Notes: generated by a model not told the origin, from the letters alone. A stretch of DNA of 64,000 bases from Bradyrhizobium huanghuaihaiense (GCF_007830635.1 NZ_VLLA01000022.1:1-64000), one strand, 5' to 3'. Numbered from the stretch's first letter, positions 26,088 through 34,082 are shown. A program made the numbers and translations.

Positions 26088-26277
26088 GGGATCAAGACCT
26101 TCTGATGCGCGATTGGTCGCGCCGGCCTTCGGGCTGGTTCATCTGCGCCGCCGCCGGCGGAGGGCTCCAGGGAGTCACCTCACCGTGAAACTTGTGATGA
26201 GAGGCGCCTTGTTGAGACTTCAGTAACCTAACGCATCCAAGCTTCCATCAGGTATCGTTGCGTTGGAGTATCCCACA

Positions 26278-26580
26278 GTGCTGGATTTTGACGAGCTGCG
26301 TGAACTCGCAGCCGATGTTCGCGTTTTTGTCGATGTCGCCGAGGACAAGGCCGAGGCGCTGAGAGCCGTGATTGCGGCCTATGACGTGGTGCTGGCGATC
26401 TTCCCGTCCGCGGAAGGCATGGGCCTGCACGTGATCAAGGGCAAGGAGATCCTGGACCGGATCGCGACATCGCGGACCCATGCGATCTACAGCCACACGG
26501 CCATCGCGGTGCCCGATCTCGAGCATGCGAAAGCGCTCAAGTACCTGACGACACCCGTCGCGCAGCGGATGGCCGCGTAG
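26278..26580 (+). CDS. Hypothetical 100-residue protein
   Basis: A soluble protein with LDFDELRELAADVRVFVDVA at the start and a LHVIKGKEILDRIATSRTHAIYSHTAIAVPD core. GTG 26278 with GGAG nine bases upstream is preferred over a TTG at 26263. I do not recognise a family. Confidence 0.6.
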   Translation: MLDFDELRELAADVRVFVDVAEDKAEALRAVIAAYDVVLAIFPSAEGMGLHVIKGKEILDRIATSRTHAIYSHTAIAVPDLEHAKALKYLTTPVAQRMAA

Positions 26581-26657
26581 CCTGAGAATGAGTTCGCGAG
26601 ACCGCCGCTCGATGCGGCGGTCGGCGGCCTCGCATGGTGTGGAGGCAGTTCGAACGA

Positions 26658-26993
26658 TCAGCTGCCGGGCGCGCTGTAGGACGAGCGCAACTTGGCTGCA
26701 TTCTGCCGCACCTGCTTGATCTCGTCCTGTGTGAACAGGCGCGTCAGCTTCACGTTCTGCAAGGTGCCCGCGGTGACGGTGAGGCCGGAGATGGCCGGCG
26801 CCGCGCTGGGATCAGGGACGTCGAAGATCACGAGAACGCCGGGGCCGTCGGCCGCGACGCTGTACATCGAGACCAGCTTTCCGCCGGCCGCCTCGACCAG
26901 CTTCCGCGCCGCTTCCTGACGATCGGTCGTGGGATTTTCCAAAATGGCATTGAGAGCGCGCGGCGTGTATTGCCCTGTAAGACAGAAATGCAT
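26658..26993 (-). CDS. GYD-domain protein
   Basis: 111 residues. MHFCLTGQYTPRALNAILENP and GKLVSMYSVAADGPGVLVIFDVPD follow the GYD domain pattern (ferredoxin-like small proteins, function unknown). ATG 26993 begins the conserved region; upstream frame is not coding. C-terminal part EIKQVRQNAAKLRSSY is an added helix. Confidence 0.85.
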   Translation of the reverse strand: MHFCLTGQYTPRALNAILENPTTDRQEAARKLVEAAGGKLVSMYSVAADGPGVLVIFDVPDPSAAPAISGLTVTAGTLQNVKLTRLFTQDEIKQVRQNAAKLRSSYSAPGS

Positions 26994-27253
26994 GTGGGTT
27001 ACTCCGTTCTGAAATGAAGACGCGCATCGCGACGATGCTGATCGTCGCGACGGTGGATCTGAAATAAATGGAGTACAGCGCCCGCCGTGGGCATAAACGC
27101 CGCCAGGTACTGACGAGGTTTCGGCACACCTCGTTGGCGGCTCGCAGGGAACATACCTCAGCGAGCGCGCGCGTGAAAGGCGGTTTCGAGAGCCGCCCCA
27201 AAATGGTGTCCACAAACCTCCCGAAGAATTTCTTCCGCCTGAAGGTCCCGTTA
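26994..27253. other. Intergenic stretch, no gene seen
   Basis: Divergent gap between the GYD gene and the next small secreted protein. It contains a modest hairpin GGCGGTTTCGAGAGCCGCC near 27180 and no frame with coding character; the EcfG promoter is at its right end. Confidence 0.4.
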
Positions 27254-27278
27254 GGAACGCGGCCTCCGTATTCCCGTT
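27254..27278 (+). promoter_or_regulatory. Sigma-EcfG consensus promoter
   Basis: GGAAC at 27254-27258, 16 bases, CGTT at 27275-27278: full consensus. It lies 28 bases before the ATG of a small secreted protein, the right distance for a short leader with AGGAG. Confidence 0.7.
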
Positions 27279-27306
27279 GGCCAACACAACCAACCAGGAG
27301 TTCGAG

Positions 27307-27579
27307 ATGAAGAAGATCCTCGTTGCCGCCGCCGCGCTCGGCCTGATGTGCGGCTCCGCCCTCGCCCAGACCCAGACCGGCCCCGCCCCGCAGTCCGACA
27401 ACATGCAGAAGCCCGGCATGACCAAGCCGCACAAGGGCTCGACCAGCACGGGCACGACCGGCATGAGCCGCGACCGCATGGACAAGAGCGGAATGGTGCG
27501 GCCCGACGCATCGGGTCAGGGCGGCTCCGGCCCCGGCAGCGACCAGGGCGGCACCAAGACACGCAGCAACATGAAGTAA
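27307..27579 (+). CDS. Small secreted Gly/Ser/Thr-rich protein
   Basis: 90 residues: signal peptide MKKILVAAAALGLMCGSALA, then a disordered tail with KPGMTKPHKGSTSTGTTGM and GSGPGSDQGG stretches. AGGAG lies seven bases before the ATG. Together with its EcfG promoter this looks like a general-stress envelope protein. It resembles in composition the protein at 43477. Confidence 0.75.
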   Translation: MKKILVAAAALGLMCGSALAQTQTGPAPQSDNMQKPGMTKPHKGSTSTGTTGMSRDRMDKSGMVRPDASGQGGSGPGSDQGGTKTRSNMK

Positions 27580-27748
27580 GCCGGTTTCCTGTACGGCTTG
27601 CTTCGCGGCCGCGTCGCTCCCCACAGGGCGGCGCGGCCATTGTCAATTGCGCGCACAGTCACCGCGTCGATCCCATCATGATCACGCCAGGCCCGACTGG
27701 CAGAAGGCTCCGGCTGTTGTATGGTCGGATGTTTCTCGCGAGGGGCTG

Positions 27749-28243
27749 ATGAAGATTGCCATTGTTGTTGCCGGCTTGATCGTTGTTGCCATTGCCGCCC
27801 TCGTGGCGATTCAGCCAGGCTTTCTGAAGCCCGCCTCGCTCGCCAATGTGAAAAAGTCCGACATCCTCGGCTTCTCGCCCGGGATGACGTTCGAGGAGAC
27901 CAACAAGGTCGTCACGCAACGCCGCTACCGCTGCCGCCAGCTTCGCGACACCTACACCCTCGAATGCGCGGTCGATGGTGCCAAGGTCACAATCGACAGC
28001 GACGCAGTTGACGCCAGGCATCCGATCTGGCGCGTCCATGCGGAGCTGAACAATCCGGGGGCGCAAGACGCCGCCGTCAAGTCGATCTCCGACCAGTTCA
28101 ACGCCCAGCCGACCAAAGACGCCCGCGAGGGATGGACATGGATCGTCGGCCGTGGCTTGAGGCTGAGCTACGACGGCGCCGCCTTGACGCTCGTGGACGA
28201 GGCCGAGGAGGCCCGGCGCGGCAAGGACGGATCAAGGCGCTAG
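27749..28243 (+). CDS. Membrane-anchored hypothetical protein
   Basis: 164 residues: one N-terminal membrane helix (MKIAIVVAGLIVVAIAALVAI), then a periplasmic domain with two cysteines (YRCRQLRDTYTLECAV) and a charged C-terminus. ATG 27749 with GAGGGG. I do not recognise the family. Confidence 0.7.
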   Translation: MKIAIVVAGLIVVAIAALVAIQPGFLKPASLANVKKSDILGFSPGMTFEETNKVVTQRRYRCRQLRDTYTLECAVDGAKVTIDSDAVDARHPIWRVHAELNNPGAQDAAVKSISDQFNAQPTKDAREGWTWIVGRGLRLSYDGAALTLVDEAEEARRGKDGSRR

Positions 28244-28271
28244 AGCATGATCCGAAATCCGCCGGGCTATT

Positions 28272-28529
28272 TCACTCCCGCATGTCCCTGGTCGCGAAGT
28301 GACATCCAAACGCCACCAGGGCCAGAGTGAACGATGAGCCGAGCAGGATTCGCAGAGCCAGTTCTGTCCCCTCGCTCACATACCTGACGTCGTGCCGGTG
28401 CGCGTAACGCTCGGGATGCGCGGCATCAGGTGCTTGCGGAGAGTTCGTCAGAAGCACGAGCCACGCGACGGTGCCGCAGATCGCTGCAACCCTCGCAACC
28501 CAGCCTAACCTCTGAAGCCAGCGCTTCAT
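28272..28529 (-). CDS. Small membrane protein, last gene of an M50 operon
   Basis: 85 residues with two membrane segments (VARVAAICGTVAWLVLLT and LRILLGSSFTLALVAFGCHFA) and a polar loop PDAAHPERYAHRHDVRYVSEG between them. GAGGGAGG precedes the ATG, which overlaps the stop of the previous gene by four bases. Unknown function. Confidence 0.7.
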   Translation of the reverse strand: MKRWLQRLGWVARVAAICGTVAWLVLLTNSPQAPDAAHPERYAHRHDVRYVSEGTELALRILLGSSFTLALVAFGCHFATRDMRE

Positions 28530-28789
28530 GCCTCCCTCAGCACCTTTACAGTGCTGAGAATGACGAAAGCACCCAGACCGTAGATGAGCGCATTCACGAG
28601 CCACGAAATGGCGATGCCCAGGAAGGTGGGTCCCCCGATCGCCCCCCAGAAGAAATACGCGACGGTGATGCCAGGCCACTCCAGCGAAAGATAAGCAAAG
28701 TCGGTCAGCGGCTCGATGGCGAGGAGCAGTGCCGAGACGAGCGCCCCGATGGCCAGCGCGATGATGAGGTTCGTCTTCACGGAGGGCAT
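28526..28789 (-). CDS. Small membrane protein with three helices
   Basis: 87 residues, hydrophobic throughout: NLIIALAIGALVSALLLAIEP, GITVAYFFWGAIGGPTFLGIAISW, LVNALIYGLGAFVILSTV. The ATG overlaps the previous stop by one base. Translation appears coupled across the operon. No family recognised. Confidence 0.7.
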   Translation of the reverse strand: MPSVKTNLIIALAIGALVSALLLAIEPLTDFAYLSLEWPGITVAYFFWGAIGGPTFLGIAISWLVNALIYGLGAFVILSTVKVLREA

Positions 28790-28989
28790 CAGAGACCCAG
28801 CAGCCCGGTGATAACAGGAATGAGGAAATAGGCGGCGATCCCGAGCAGGCCGCCTACGACAAAGCGTGCAGCGCGGCCGTGAATCTTCGTGTCCAGCCAC
28901 GCGCAAACGGCCACCAAGGCCTGTCGCAGCCAGCTAACGACGATGCTTCCGACGAGATCAAACAGGAGTTCTGCAAGGAAAGCGGCCAT
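28789..28989 (-). CDS. Small membrane protein (66 residues)
   Basis: Two hydrophobic stretches (FLAELLFDLVGSIVVSWL and FVVGGLLGIAAYFLIPVITGLLGL) around a basic linker DTKIHGRAAR. Middle of the minus-strand operon, 54 bases after the M50 gene. Unknown function. Confidence 0.65.
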   Translation of the reverse strand: MAAFLAELLFDLVGSIVVSWLRQALVAVCAWLDTKIHGRAARFVVGGLLGIAAYFLIPVITGLLGL

Positions 28990-29043
28990 GGCGGTTAGTC
29001 GCCCCCACCTTTGGCGGGGTTCAACTGCCGGGAGGTTGACGGC

Positions 29044-29553
29044 CTATTGTCCGGCAGCTGCTTTGTCTCGCCTCGCCGAGCGCCACGCGTCCCACATGAG
29101 CAGTCCATCGGATTTGTTGCCGTCCTCGAACTGTCGCGGAACGAGATTCCATGCCGCGAGCCCGAGATGGGCGAGTGCGATGGCCCAAAGCATCCTGTCG
29201 AGCCAATGCGGCTCGCCTGACAGGTAGAACGCGAGACTGGACATGCCGACGAGAAGATTGACGGCTATTCCCCCGGCGGCGAGCACCGCGGTCGTCAACG
29301 GGCCGCCGTCATATTCGTCATGCTCGACATAGCCGCTGAATGGGATGGCGTGGACCGCGAACGTGATCGCGCCAATTCGCCAGCCGAACAGTCGTCGCCC
29401 CTCCCCGATGACAACGCCCAGAATTGGGACGCCGGCAATTCGACCAAACAGAAGGTGACCAAGCTCATGCAGCACGACGGCAGAAACTGCAGCCAGTACC
29501 ATCCGCCCCGTCAAGGTTGATACGAGGCCCTGGGCGATCAATTCCCAATTCAT
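29044..29553 (-). CDS. M50-family membrane metallopeptidase
   Basis: 169 residues, a minimal site-2-protease-like protein. The zinc motif is H29-E-L-G-H33 in a membrane helix; the second motif is N136-L-V-P with D144-G145 at the usual distance and a further S-D-G at 148-150. About four membrane segments, no PDZ or CBS domain. Such proteases cut within membranes or release transcription factors. First of four genes with three small membrane proteins, which are candidates for substrates or partners. Confidence 0.85.
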   Translation of the reverse strand: MNWELIAQGLVSTLTGRMVLAAVSAVVLHELGHLLFGRIAGVPILGVVIGEGRRLFGWRIGAITFAVHAIPFSGYVEHDEYDGGPLTTAVLAAGGIAVNLLVGMSSLAFYLSGEPHWLDRMLWAIALAHLGLAAWNLVPRQFEDGNKSDGLLMWDAWRSARRDKAAAGQ

Positions 29554-29806
29554 GCATGTTTCTCAAAAATTGGCCCCATTTGGCGCGATGCCAAGCCCCT
29601 CGATTCAGGCCTTCGTCGCCGCGAACTCCACCCGGGTTCATGATGCCGGCGATCCCGGCCTCGCATCGGCAAGGCATCTGAGACGATCATCGCAGACGAT
29701 CTCGCATGCGCGCCACGCGTCTTGCGCTGGCGACTGGACGGGCTAGCATCCCCTGCAACCACAGGGCGCACGCAACGGACACACGACACCAACCAAGGGG
29801 GTTCGC

Positions 29807-30361
29807 TTGAGCGGCAGTGATCTCGACGCCATACGCAGTCAACTCGATGTCCTACACCTTGCAATGGGAGAATTTCTCACCGCATGCGCTCATCTCGAGA
29901 ACAACCTTGCGGGTTTACTGCTCGTCTGTGACCGCGACAAAAAAACCATCGAGCAAACTTGGGAGGAGTTCCTGCCGCTCACGTTCGGGCAGCGCTTGAA
30001 ACTTCTGATCGAGAAATGTGCAGCTGAACCATTCAGCGAAGAGCATCGCACAATCTTGGAGAAGGAGTTCGCACGCCTTAAGGAGTTAGTCCCGCAACGA
30101 AACCTGATCGTGCACGGCACGACGTTTCACTTTGGATTCGGAGAAGCACCCGTACAGACCTTTAGAGTTGGATCCCCAAAGAATAATACCAACTTCATGC
30201 GGGACTTTATTGACTCGAAGGGTGGCGCTGCACATTCCTTCACTGCGGAAAAGGTCCGGCAGCTCAGCGCGCTTTGCGATGATATCCGGGGTCATATAGC
30301 CAAGGTGATGATCGAAGCCCAGATGGAGCGCGCTAAGCTGGAGTCCGATAAGAGCCCTTAG
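29807..30361 (+). CDS. Hypothetical 184-residue protein
   Basis: TTG start at 29807 with AAGGGGG upstream. The protein is soluble, mostly helical: GEFLTACAHLENNLAGLLLVCDRDKK, then FARLKELVPQRNLIVHGTTFHFG. The VPQRNLIVHG segment resembles the R-N-x-x-x-H motif seen in HEPN-like or abortive-infection helical proteins, which is suggestive only. GC content and codon use are lower than in neighbours, consistent with acquisition by transfer. Confidence 0.6.
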   Translation: MSGSDLDAIRSQLDVLHLAMGEFLTACAHLENNLAGLLLVCDRDKKTIEQTWEEFLPLTFGQRLKLLIEKCAAEPFSEEHRTILEKEFARLKELVPQRNLIVHGTTFHFGFGEAPVQTFRVGSPKNNTNFMRDFIDSKGGAAHSFTAEKVRQLSALCDDIRGHIAKVMIEAQMERAKLESDKSP

Positions 30362-30845
30362 CAGGCTCCAGAAACTTCTTTCATATATGAGGGGTAGAGC
30401 ATGACGAATGGCGAGCCCGAAGCAGCCAAGTGCCGTGCGACCGCACCAATTCCAAGCGTTTCATAGAGGACCCTTCCGCGGACCTGCCTACAGAACCATT
30501 GCGACCCGAGAAATTTGTACTCTTCTCCGACAACGATTTTTCAGTTCGTCTTGAAGGCCCCATACTTGACGCCCCCGACATCGCAGGCTTGGACTCCGGC
30601 AATCGACCGTTGGCCATTTTTGGTCAGCTCGTATTTGTCGACGCGTTTTAGAAGCAGCATCAAACCAACTTCCGCGTGCTCTATGGCGACAAGCAGGGAG
30701 TGAGACGAACTTTTTGGGGGCCTACAGGCAACAGCTTCGACTAATTTGGAATTGAGGTGACAGTGCACTCAAATCACTCCAGCTGGAATTGGATGTACTG
30801 CCACCGTCCCCCCGTTGAGTGCGCAGCGTCGCCGGAACTCCTTCT
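30362..30845. other. 484-base low-GC gap without a supported gene
   Basis: Overlapping short frames exist on both strands (for example 73 codons at 30430 and 75 codons at 30541 in reverse) but none has a ribosome site or a composition that stands out. The stretch may hold gene remnants of the same acquired region. Confidence 0.4.
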
Positions 30846-31460
30846 TTATCCGCCGATCGATGTCGTTCGAATGCGGAACCAGAGATGCTGATCATCCGGG
30901 TTAGGGCCGGCCAATTTCCTATCTGCTACAAGCAATCGCTGGCCTACTGACAGCGATTTACATGTGTACGTCACCTTGCCGTTCAGCATGAAAGGACTAT
31001 CGAGGGCGCGCTTCGTGCCCAAGGTGTCGTAGTCCAGGATCATAGTCCTGCGCGACTGAATAAGCGTGATCCACGTCCCCGCCTTCACGTCGATAATGGC
31101 TGCGCCGTTTTCAGCCTTGATAGATGGTGGATCGAATTTCCCTGTTCGGTCGGTACGTCCGACATATATCCAGGCTGTTTCGCCCGGCAGGCCCAGGCAA
31201 CGAGTACAAGCATCGCCAGTTTGCGCATAGGCCAGCCCGGAGGCTGCGATTGCGGCTAGCACAGCAATGACCGGCATGTATGGACGCCCGGCGAACACGA
31301 TCGGCTTTGACAAATCAACGTCGAACAGCCCTGGAATTTTGATCTTGCTTATCGTGCCACCACGCCACGCAACCAATGTAACGAGCGCAATGAATCCGAG
31401 TGCAGACGCTCCAATGGCAGGCGAAATCACGCACACCCAATTAAGGACCGAATCCCACAA
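30846..31460 (-). CDS. Two-helix membrane protein with periplasmic domain
   Basis: 204 residues from a TTG at 31460 with GGGGAGGAG eight bases upstream. Two membrane segments (about 8-32 and 62-80) are followed by a 120-residue outside domain with CTRCLG and a beta-rich stretch ending WFRIRTTSIGG. Codon use is less GC-rich than the surroundings. No family recognised. Confidence 0.65.
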   Translation of the reverse strand: MWDSVLNWVCVISPAIGASALGFIALVTLVAWRGGTISKIKIPGLFDVDLSKPIVFAGRPYMPVIAVLAAIAASGLAYAQTGDACTRCLGLPGETAWIYVGRTDRTGKFDPPSIKAENGAAIIDVKAGTWITLIQSRRTMILDYDTLGTKRALDSPFMLNGKVTYTCKSLSVGQRLLVADRKLAGPNPDDQHLWFRIRTTSIGG

Positions 31461-31576
31461 GACAATTTCTCCTCCCCGGCAATGGCTCTACTTTAGAGCA
31501 TTATCTATGATATTTGCAATCAGCATACGAAGATGACCGTCGCGGTAGTTGTTGCTGATCATGGTCGGAGTATTGC

Positions 31577-31606
31577 GGTGACAGCACTGTCACCATATTT
31601 GTCACC
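31577..31606 (+). promoter_or_regulatory. Palindrome with an extra half-site, possible operator
   Basis: GGTGACAG and CTGTCACC with CA between them form a perfect palindrome at 31577-31594, and a third TGTCACC follows at 31600-31606, 12 bases after the second. It lies 75 bases before the NAD(P)-binding gene. No regulator gene is adjacent. Confidence 0.5.
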
Positions 31607-31680
31607 TCAATTCCGCCTTCGGCATCCACTCCCCCGGCCCTCAACAAGCGATCAGGCAATCAACACTAACGGTGGCTTGA

Positions 31681-32340
31681 ATGAAAGCTGCACTCCTCTT
31701 CGGCGCAACCGGCTTCATCGGCTCGCACTTGCTGCGCGACCTCCTAGACAGCCCCGACTATTCGCGGGTCATCGCGGTGGCCCGCAAGCCGCTCGCAGTC
31801 AACCATCCGAAGCTCACGGTGCTGATCGGCGATCTCGCTTCGCTCCCCGTGCTGAAGCCGCAGTTGGTCGCGGACGAGGTCTTCATCGCGCTGGGAACGA
31901 CGCGCAAGCACACGCCTGACGAGGCCGAGTACTACAAGATCGATCATGATTATCCGCTGCTCGCGGCCGAGATTGCCAAGGCGAACGGCGCGCGGTCGGT
32001 GTTTCTGGTCACGGCTGTCGGCGCCAATGCGGCTTCCTCCGTGTTCTATGTCCGGACCAAGGGTGAGGTGGAGCGGGACATTCTCGCGCTCGATTTCGAG
32101 CACACGCATATTTTCCGCCCGTCGCAGATCCTCGGCGAGCGCGACGAGGACCGCCCGCGTGAACGTCTCATCATCGCGATATGGAACGTGATCAACCCGC
32201 TGCTCGTTGGCCCGGCCGACCGGTATCGCGGGCTCACCGGCAACGAGATCGCGCACGCCATCGCCAGGGCCGCTCGGCATCAAGCGGAGAAGGTCCGGAT
32301 CTATCATTGGAAGGAGATGACCCCGCTGCTTCGGACGTGA
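31681..32340 (+). CDS. NAD(P)-binding oxidoreductase-like protein
   Basis: 219 residues of the atypical SDR type. The dinucleotide motif is LLFGATGFIGSHLLRDLL at the N-terminus, followed by GDLASL, LGTTRKH and VSS/VGAN-like stretch; YVRTKGEVE holds the Y-x-x-x-K pair. Similar to HTATIP2-like proteins. Substrate unknown. Confidence 0.8.
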   Translation: MKAALLFGATGFIGSHLLRDLLDSPDYSRVIAVARKPLAVNHPKLTVLIGDLASLPVLKPQLVADEVFIALGTTRKHTPDEAEYYKIDHDYPLLAAEIAKANGARSVFLVTAVGANAASSVFYVRTKGEVERDILALDFEHTHIFRPSQILGERDEDRPRERLIIAIWNVINPLLVGPADRYRGLTGNEIAHAIARAARHQAEKVRIYHWKEMTPLLRT

Positions 32341-32477
32341 CGCAGTCTGATCGAACGAGCAGCCTTCACGCACATTTGCCTCCTCCCCCTGCCCCTCCTC
32401 CCCGTTTCCTGCTATCTCCTACCCCCGCCGTCCCGGCCCAAAGCAAAACCCTCCGACTGTCAAAGGGAGCAACAACC

Positions 32478-32930
32478 ATGCGTTATCTCCACACCATGCT
32501 GCGCGTGCGCAATCTCGATGTCGCGCTGAAGTTTTACCAGGATGCGCTGGGCTTGAAGGAGGTGCGGCGGATCGAGAACGACAAGGGGCGGTTCACGCTT
32601 CTCTTCCTGTGCTCGGCCGACGATCTCGAGGCGCTTAAGAAGCAGCCGCAGACGCGCGGCGCGCCGCTGGTCGAGCTCACCTACAATTGGGACGAGGAGA
32701 AGTACGGCGAGGACCGCTTCTTCGGCCATCTCGCCTATGAGGTCGACGACATCTACGCGACCTGCGAGAAGCTGCAGAAGGCCGGCGTCACCATCAACCG
32801 TCCGCCGCGCGACGGCAACATGGCCTTCGTCCGCTCGCCGGACCTGCACTCGATCGAGCTGTTGCAGAAGGGCGAGCCGAAGCCGCCGCAGGAGCCGTGG
32901 GTTTCGATGCCGAACACCGGCCATTGGTAG
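32478..32930 (+). CDS. gloA: Glyoxalase I-like VOC protein
   Basis: 150 residues with the four metal ligands in their usual places: H5 in MRYLHTM, a glutamate in VELTYNW, a histidine in FGHLAYEV and a glutamate in SIELLQ. It fits lactoylglutathione lyase, which detoxifies methylglyoxal with glutathione; a GST gene is 400 bases downstream. The paralogous VOC families cannot be fully excluded. Confidence 0.8.
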   Translation: MRYLHTMLRVRNLDVALKFYQDALGLKEVRRIENDKGRFTLLFLCSADDLEALKKQPQTRGAPLVELTYNWDEEKYGEDRFFGHLAYEVDDIYATCEKLQKAGVTINRPPRDGNMAFVRSPDLHSIELLQKGEPKPPQEPWVSMPNTGHW

Positions 32931-32956
32931 GGCCTGATTGGGAAGGCCTGGCGCCA

Positions 32957-32981
32957 GGAACAAGCCCGCACCGGGGGCGTT
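32957..32981 (+). promoter_or_regulatory. Sigma-EcfG consensus promoter
   Basis: GGAAC at 32957-32961, 16 bases, CGTT at 32978-32981: full consensus, 33 bases before the ATG of a 26-residue membrane protein. Confidence 0.7.
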
Positions 32982-33014
32982 CACTCCTCAACGATGCGAT
33001 TGGAGGAGAACGCG

Positions 33015-33095
33015 ATGGGACGCGGAATCTTGTTGTGGATGCTGGGCGTGCCGATCCCGGTGATCATCCTGCTGTGGCTGTTCTTCGGCCACTGA
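33015..33095 (+). CDS. Conserved 26-residue membrane protein
   Basis: MGRGILLWMLGVPIPVIILL is one membrane helix, ending in LFFGH. GGAGGAG lies six bases before the ATG. Proteins of this size and wording are common in Rhizobiales genomes. A perfect EcfG promoter precedes it and a terminator follows, so it is a complete small transcription unit. Too short for most gene callers. Confidence 0.75.
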   Translation: MGRGILLWMLGVPIPVIILLWLFFGH

Positions 33096-33118
33096 TTTCA
33101 GGCTCAGTTTGCGATGAA

Positions 33119-33144
33119 AGGCTCCGCCTCGGGCGGAGCTTTTT
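33119..33144 (+). terminator. Rho-independent terminator
   Basis: GCTCCGCC / GGCGGAGC with loop TCG, then TTTTT; 24 bases after the 26-residue gene. Confidence 0.9.
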
Positions 33145-33210
33145 GCATGAGGGGCTCGGCGCAATCGCCGATGCTGGCACGGCGAAATTCCGCTATCACG
33201 CGGCGGACGC

Positions 33211-33295
33211 GTAGCCCGGATGGAGCGCAGCGTAATCCGGGGTCTGTTCGTGCGGCGAGACTGTCCCGGATTACGCTGCGCTCCATCCGGGCTAC
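33211..33295. repeat. Palindromic repeat, GTAGCCCGGATGG family, copy 1
   Basis: Arms GTAGCCCGGATGGAGCGCAG and the exact inverse end at 33295, with CGTAATCCGG inner arms. A second member is at 52897-52981 with AAG in place of CAG. Long REP-type hairpin between genes. Confidence 0.85.
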
Positions 33296-33333
33296 GACAC
33301 GACGACACCGGGATGCGCCGCGGGAGGAGCTTC

Positions 33334-33972
33334 ATGCCTGAGACCAAGCTGACGATCTGGGGCCGCGCCAATTCGGTCAACGTGCAGAAGGTGCTGTGGT
33401 GCCTCACCGAGCTTGGCCTCGCCTACGAGCGCATCGACGCCGGCATGCAGTACGGCAAGACCCGCGAGGCCGACTATCTCGCGATGAACCCCAATGCGCG
33501 GATCCCGACGCTCGTCGAGGGCGACTTCGTGCTGTGGGAGTCGAACTCCATCATGCGCTATCTCTGCCTCGCCCATGGACGCGGCACGCCGCTCTATCCG
33601 GAGGCGCCGAAGAGCCGTACCAGCGTCGACCGCTGGCTCGACTGGACGCTGTCGGCGGTGCAGCCGGTCGACCGTCCGGTGTTCTGGGGCATCGTGCGCA
33701 CGGCGCCCACTGAGCGCGACATGATCCAGGTGCAGCGCGATGCCGATGCCGCCGCCGAGGTCTGGGCGATCGCCGACCGCCTGCTGTCAACGCGCCGCTT
33801 CATGGAGGGCGAGCAGTTCACGCTCGCCGATATCGCGATCGGCTCCTACGCGAGGCGCTGGCTCGGCGTCGAGGGCATCAGCCGGCCGGCCCAGCCGAAC
33901 CTGACGCGCTGGCTCGCCGAGCTCGGCAAACGAGATGGATTTGCACAGTTCGTCGCACCGCCGATGTCGTGA
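33334..33972 (+). CDS. Glutathione S-transferase
   Basis: 212 residues. N-terminal thioredoxin fold (KLTIWGRANSVNVQKVLWCLTELGL, NPNARIPTLVEGDFVLWESNSIMRYL with the cis-Pro and the E-S glutathione site) and C-terminal helical domain (FTLADIAIG). GGGAGGAGC precedes the ATG. Conjugation or isomerase reactions; exact class not assigned. Confidence 0.9.
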   Translation: MPETKLTIWGRANSVNVQKVLWCLTELGLAYERIDAGMQYGKTREADYLAMNPNARIPTLVEGDFVLWESNSIMRYLCLAHGRGTPLYPEAPKSRTSVDRWLDWTLSAVQPVDRPVFWGIVRTAPTERDMIQVQRDADAAAEVWAIADRLLSTRRFMEGEQFTLADIAIGSYARRWLGVEGISRPAQPNLTRWLAELGKRDGFAQFVAPPMS

Positions 33973-34058
33973 ACCGGCGGCGCCGCTTAAAGCTCGGCGT
34001 GCGCACGCGAAATCGCCGTTCTCGCGCGAAGTTTCACAGTCACTGCGCGGCTTGACGG

Positions 34059-34082
34059 CTACTGTGCATGGGGTTGTTTTCG
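34059..34082 (+). repeat. 24-base motif repeated at 57992-58015
   Basis: CTACTGTGCATGGGGTTG followed by TTTTCG occurs here and, exactly, in inverted orientation at 57992-58015. Both copies lie just after the 3' end of a gene (GST here, chemoreceptor-like there) and both are followed by T-rich sequence. Possibly a dispersed 3' processing or termination element. Confidence 0.65.

Noticed and set aside
30430..30651. A 73-codon plus-strand frame in the low-GC gap
   Set aside because: No ribosome site, no recognisable domain, competing frames on the other strand.
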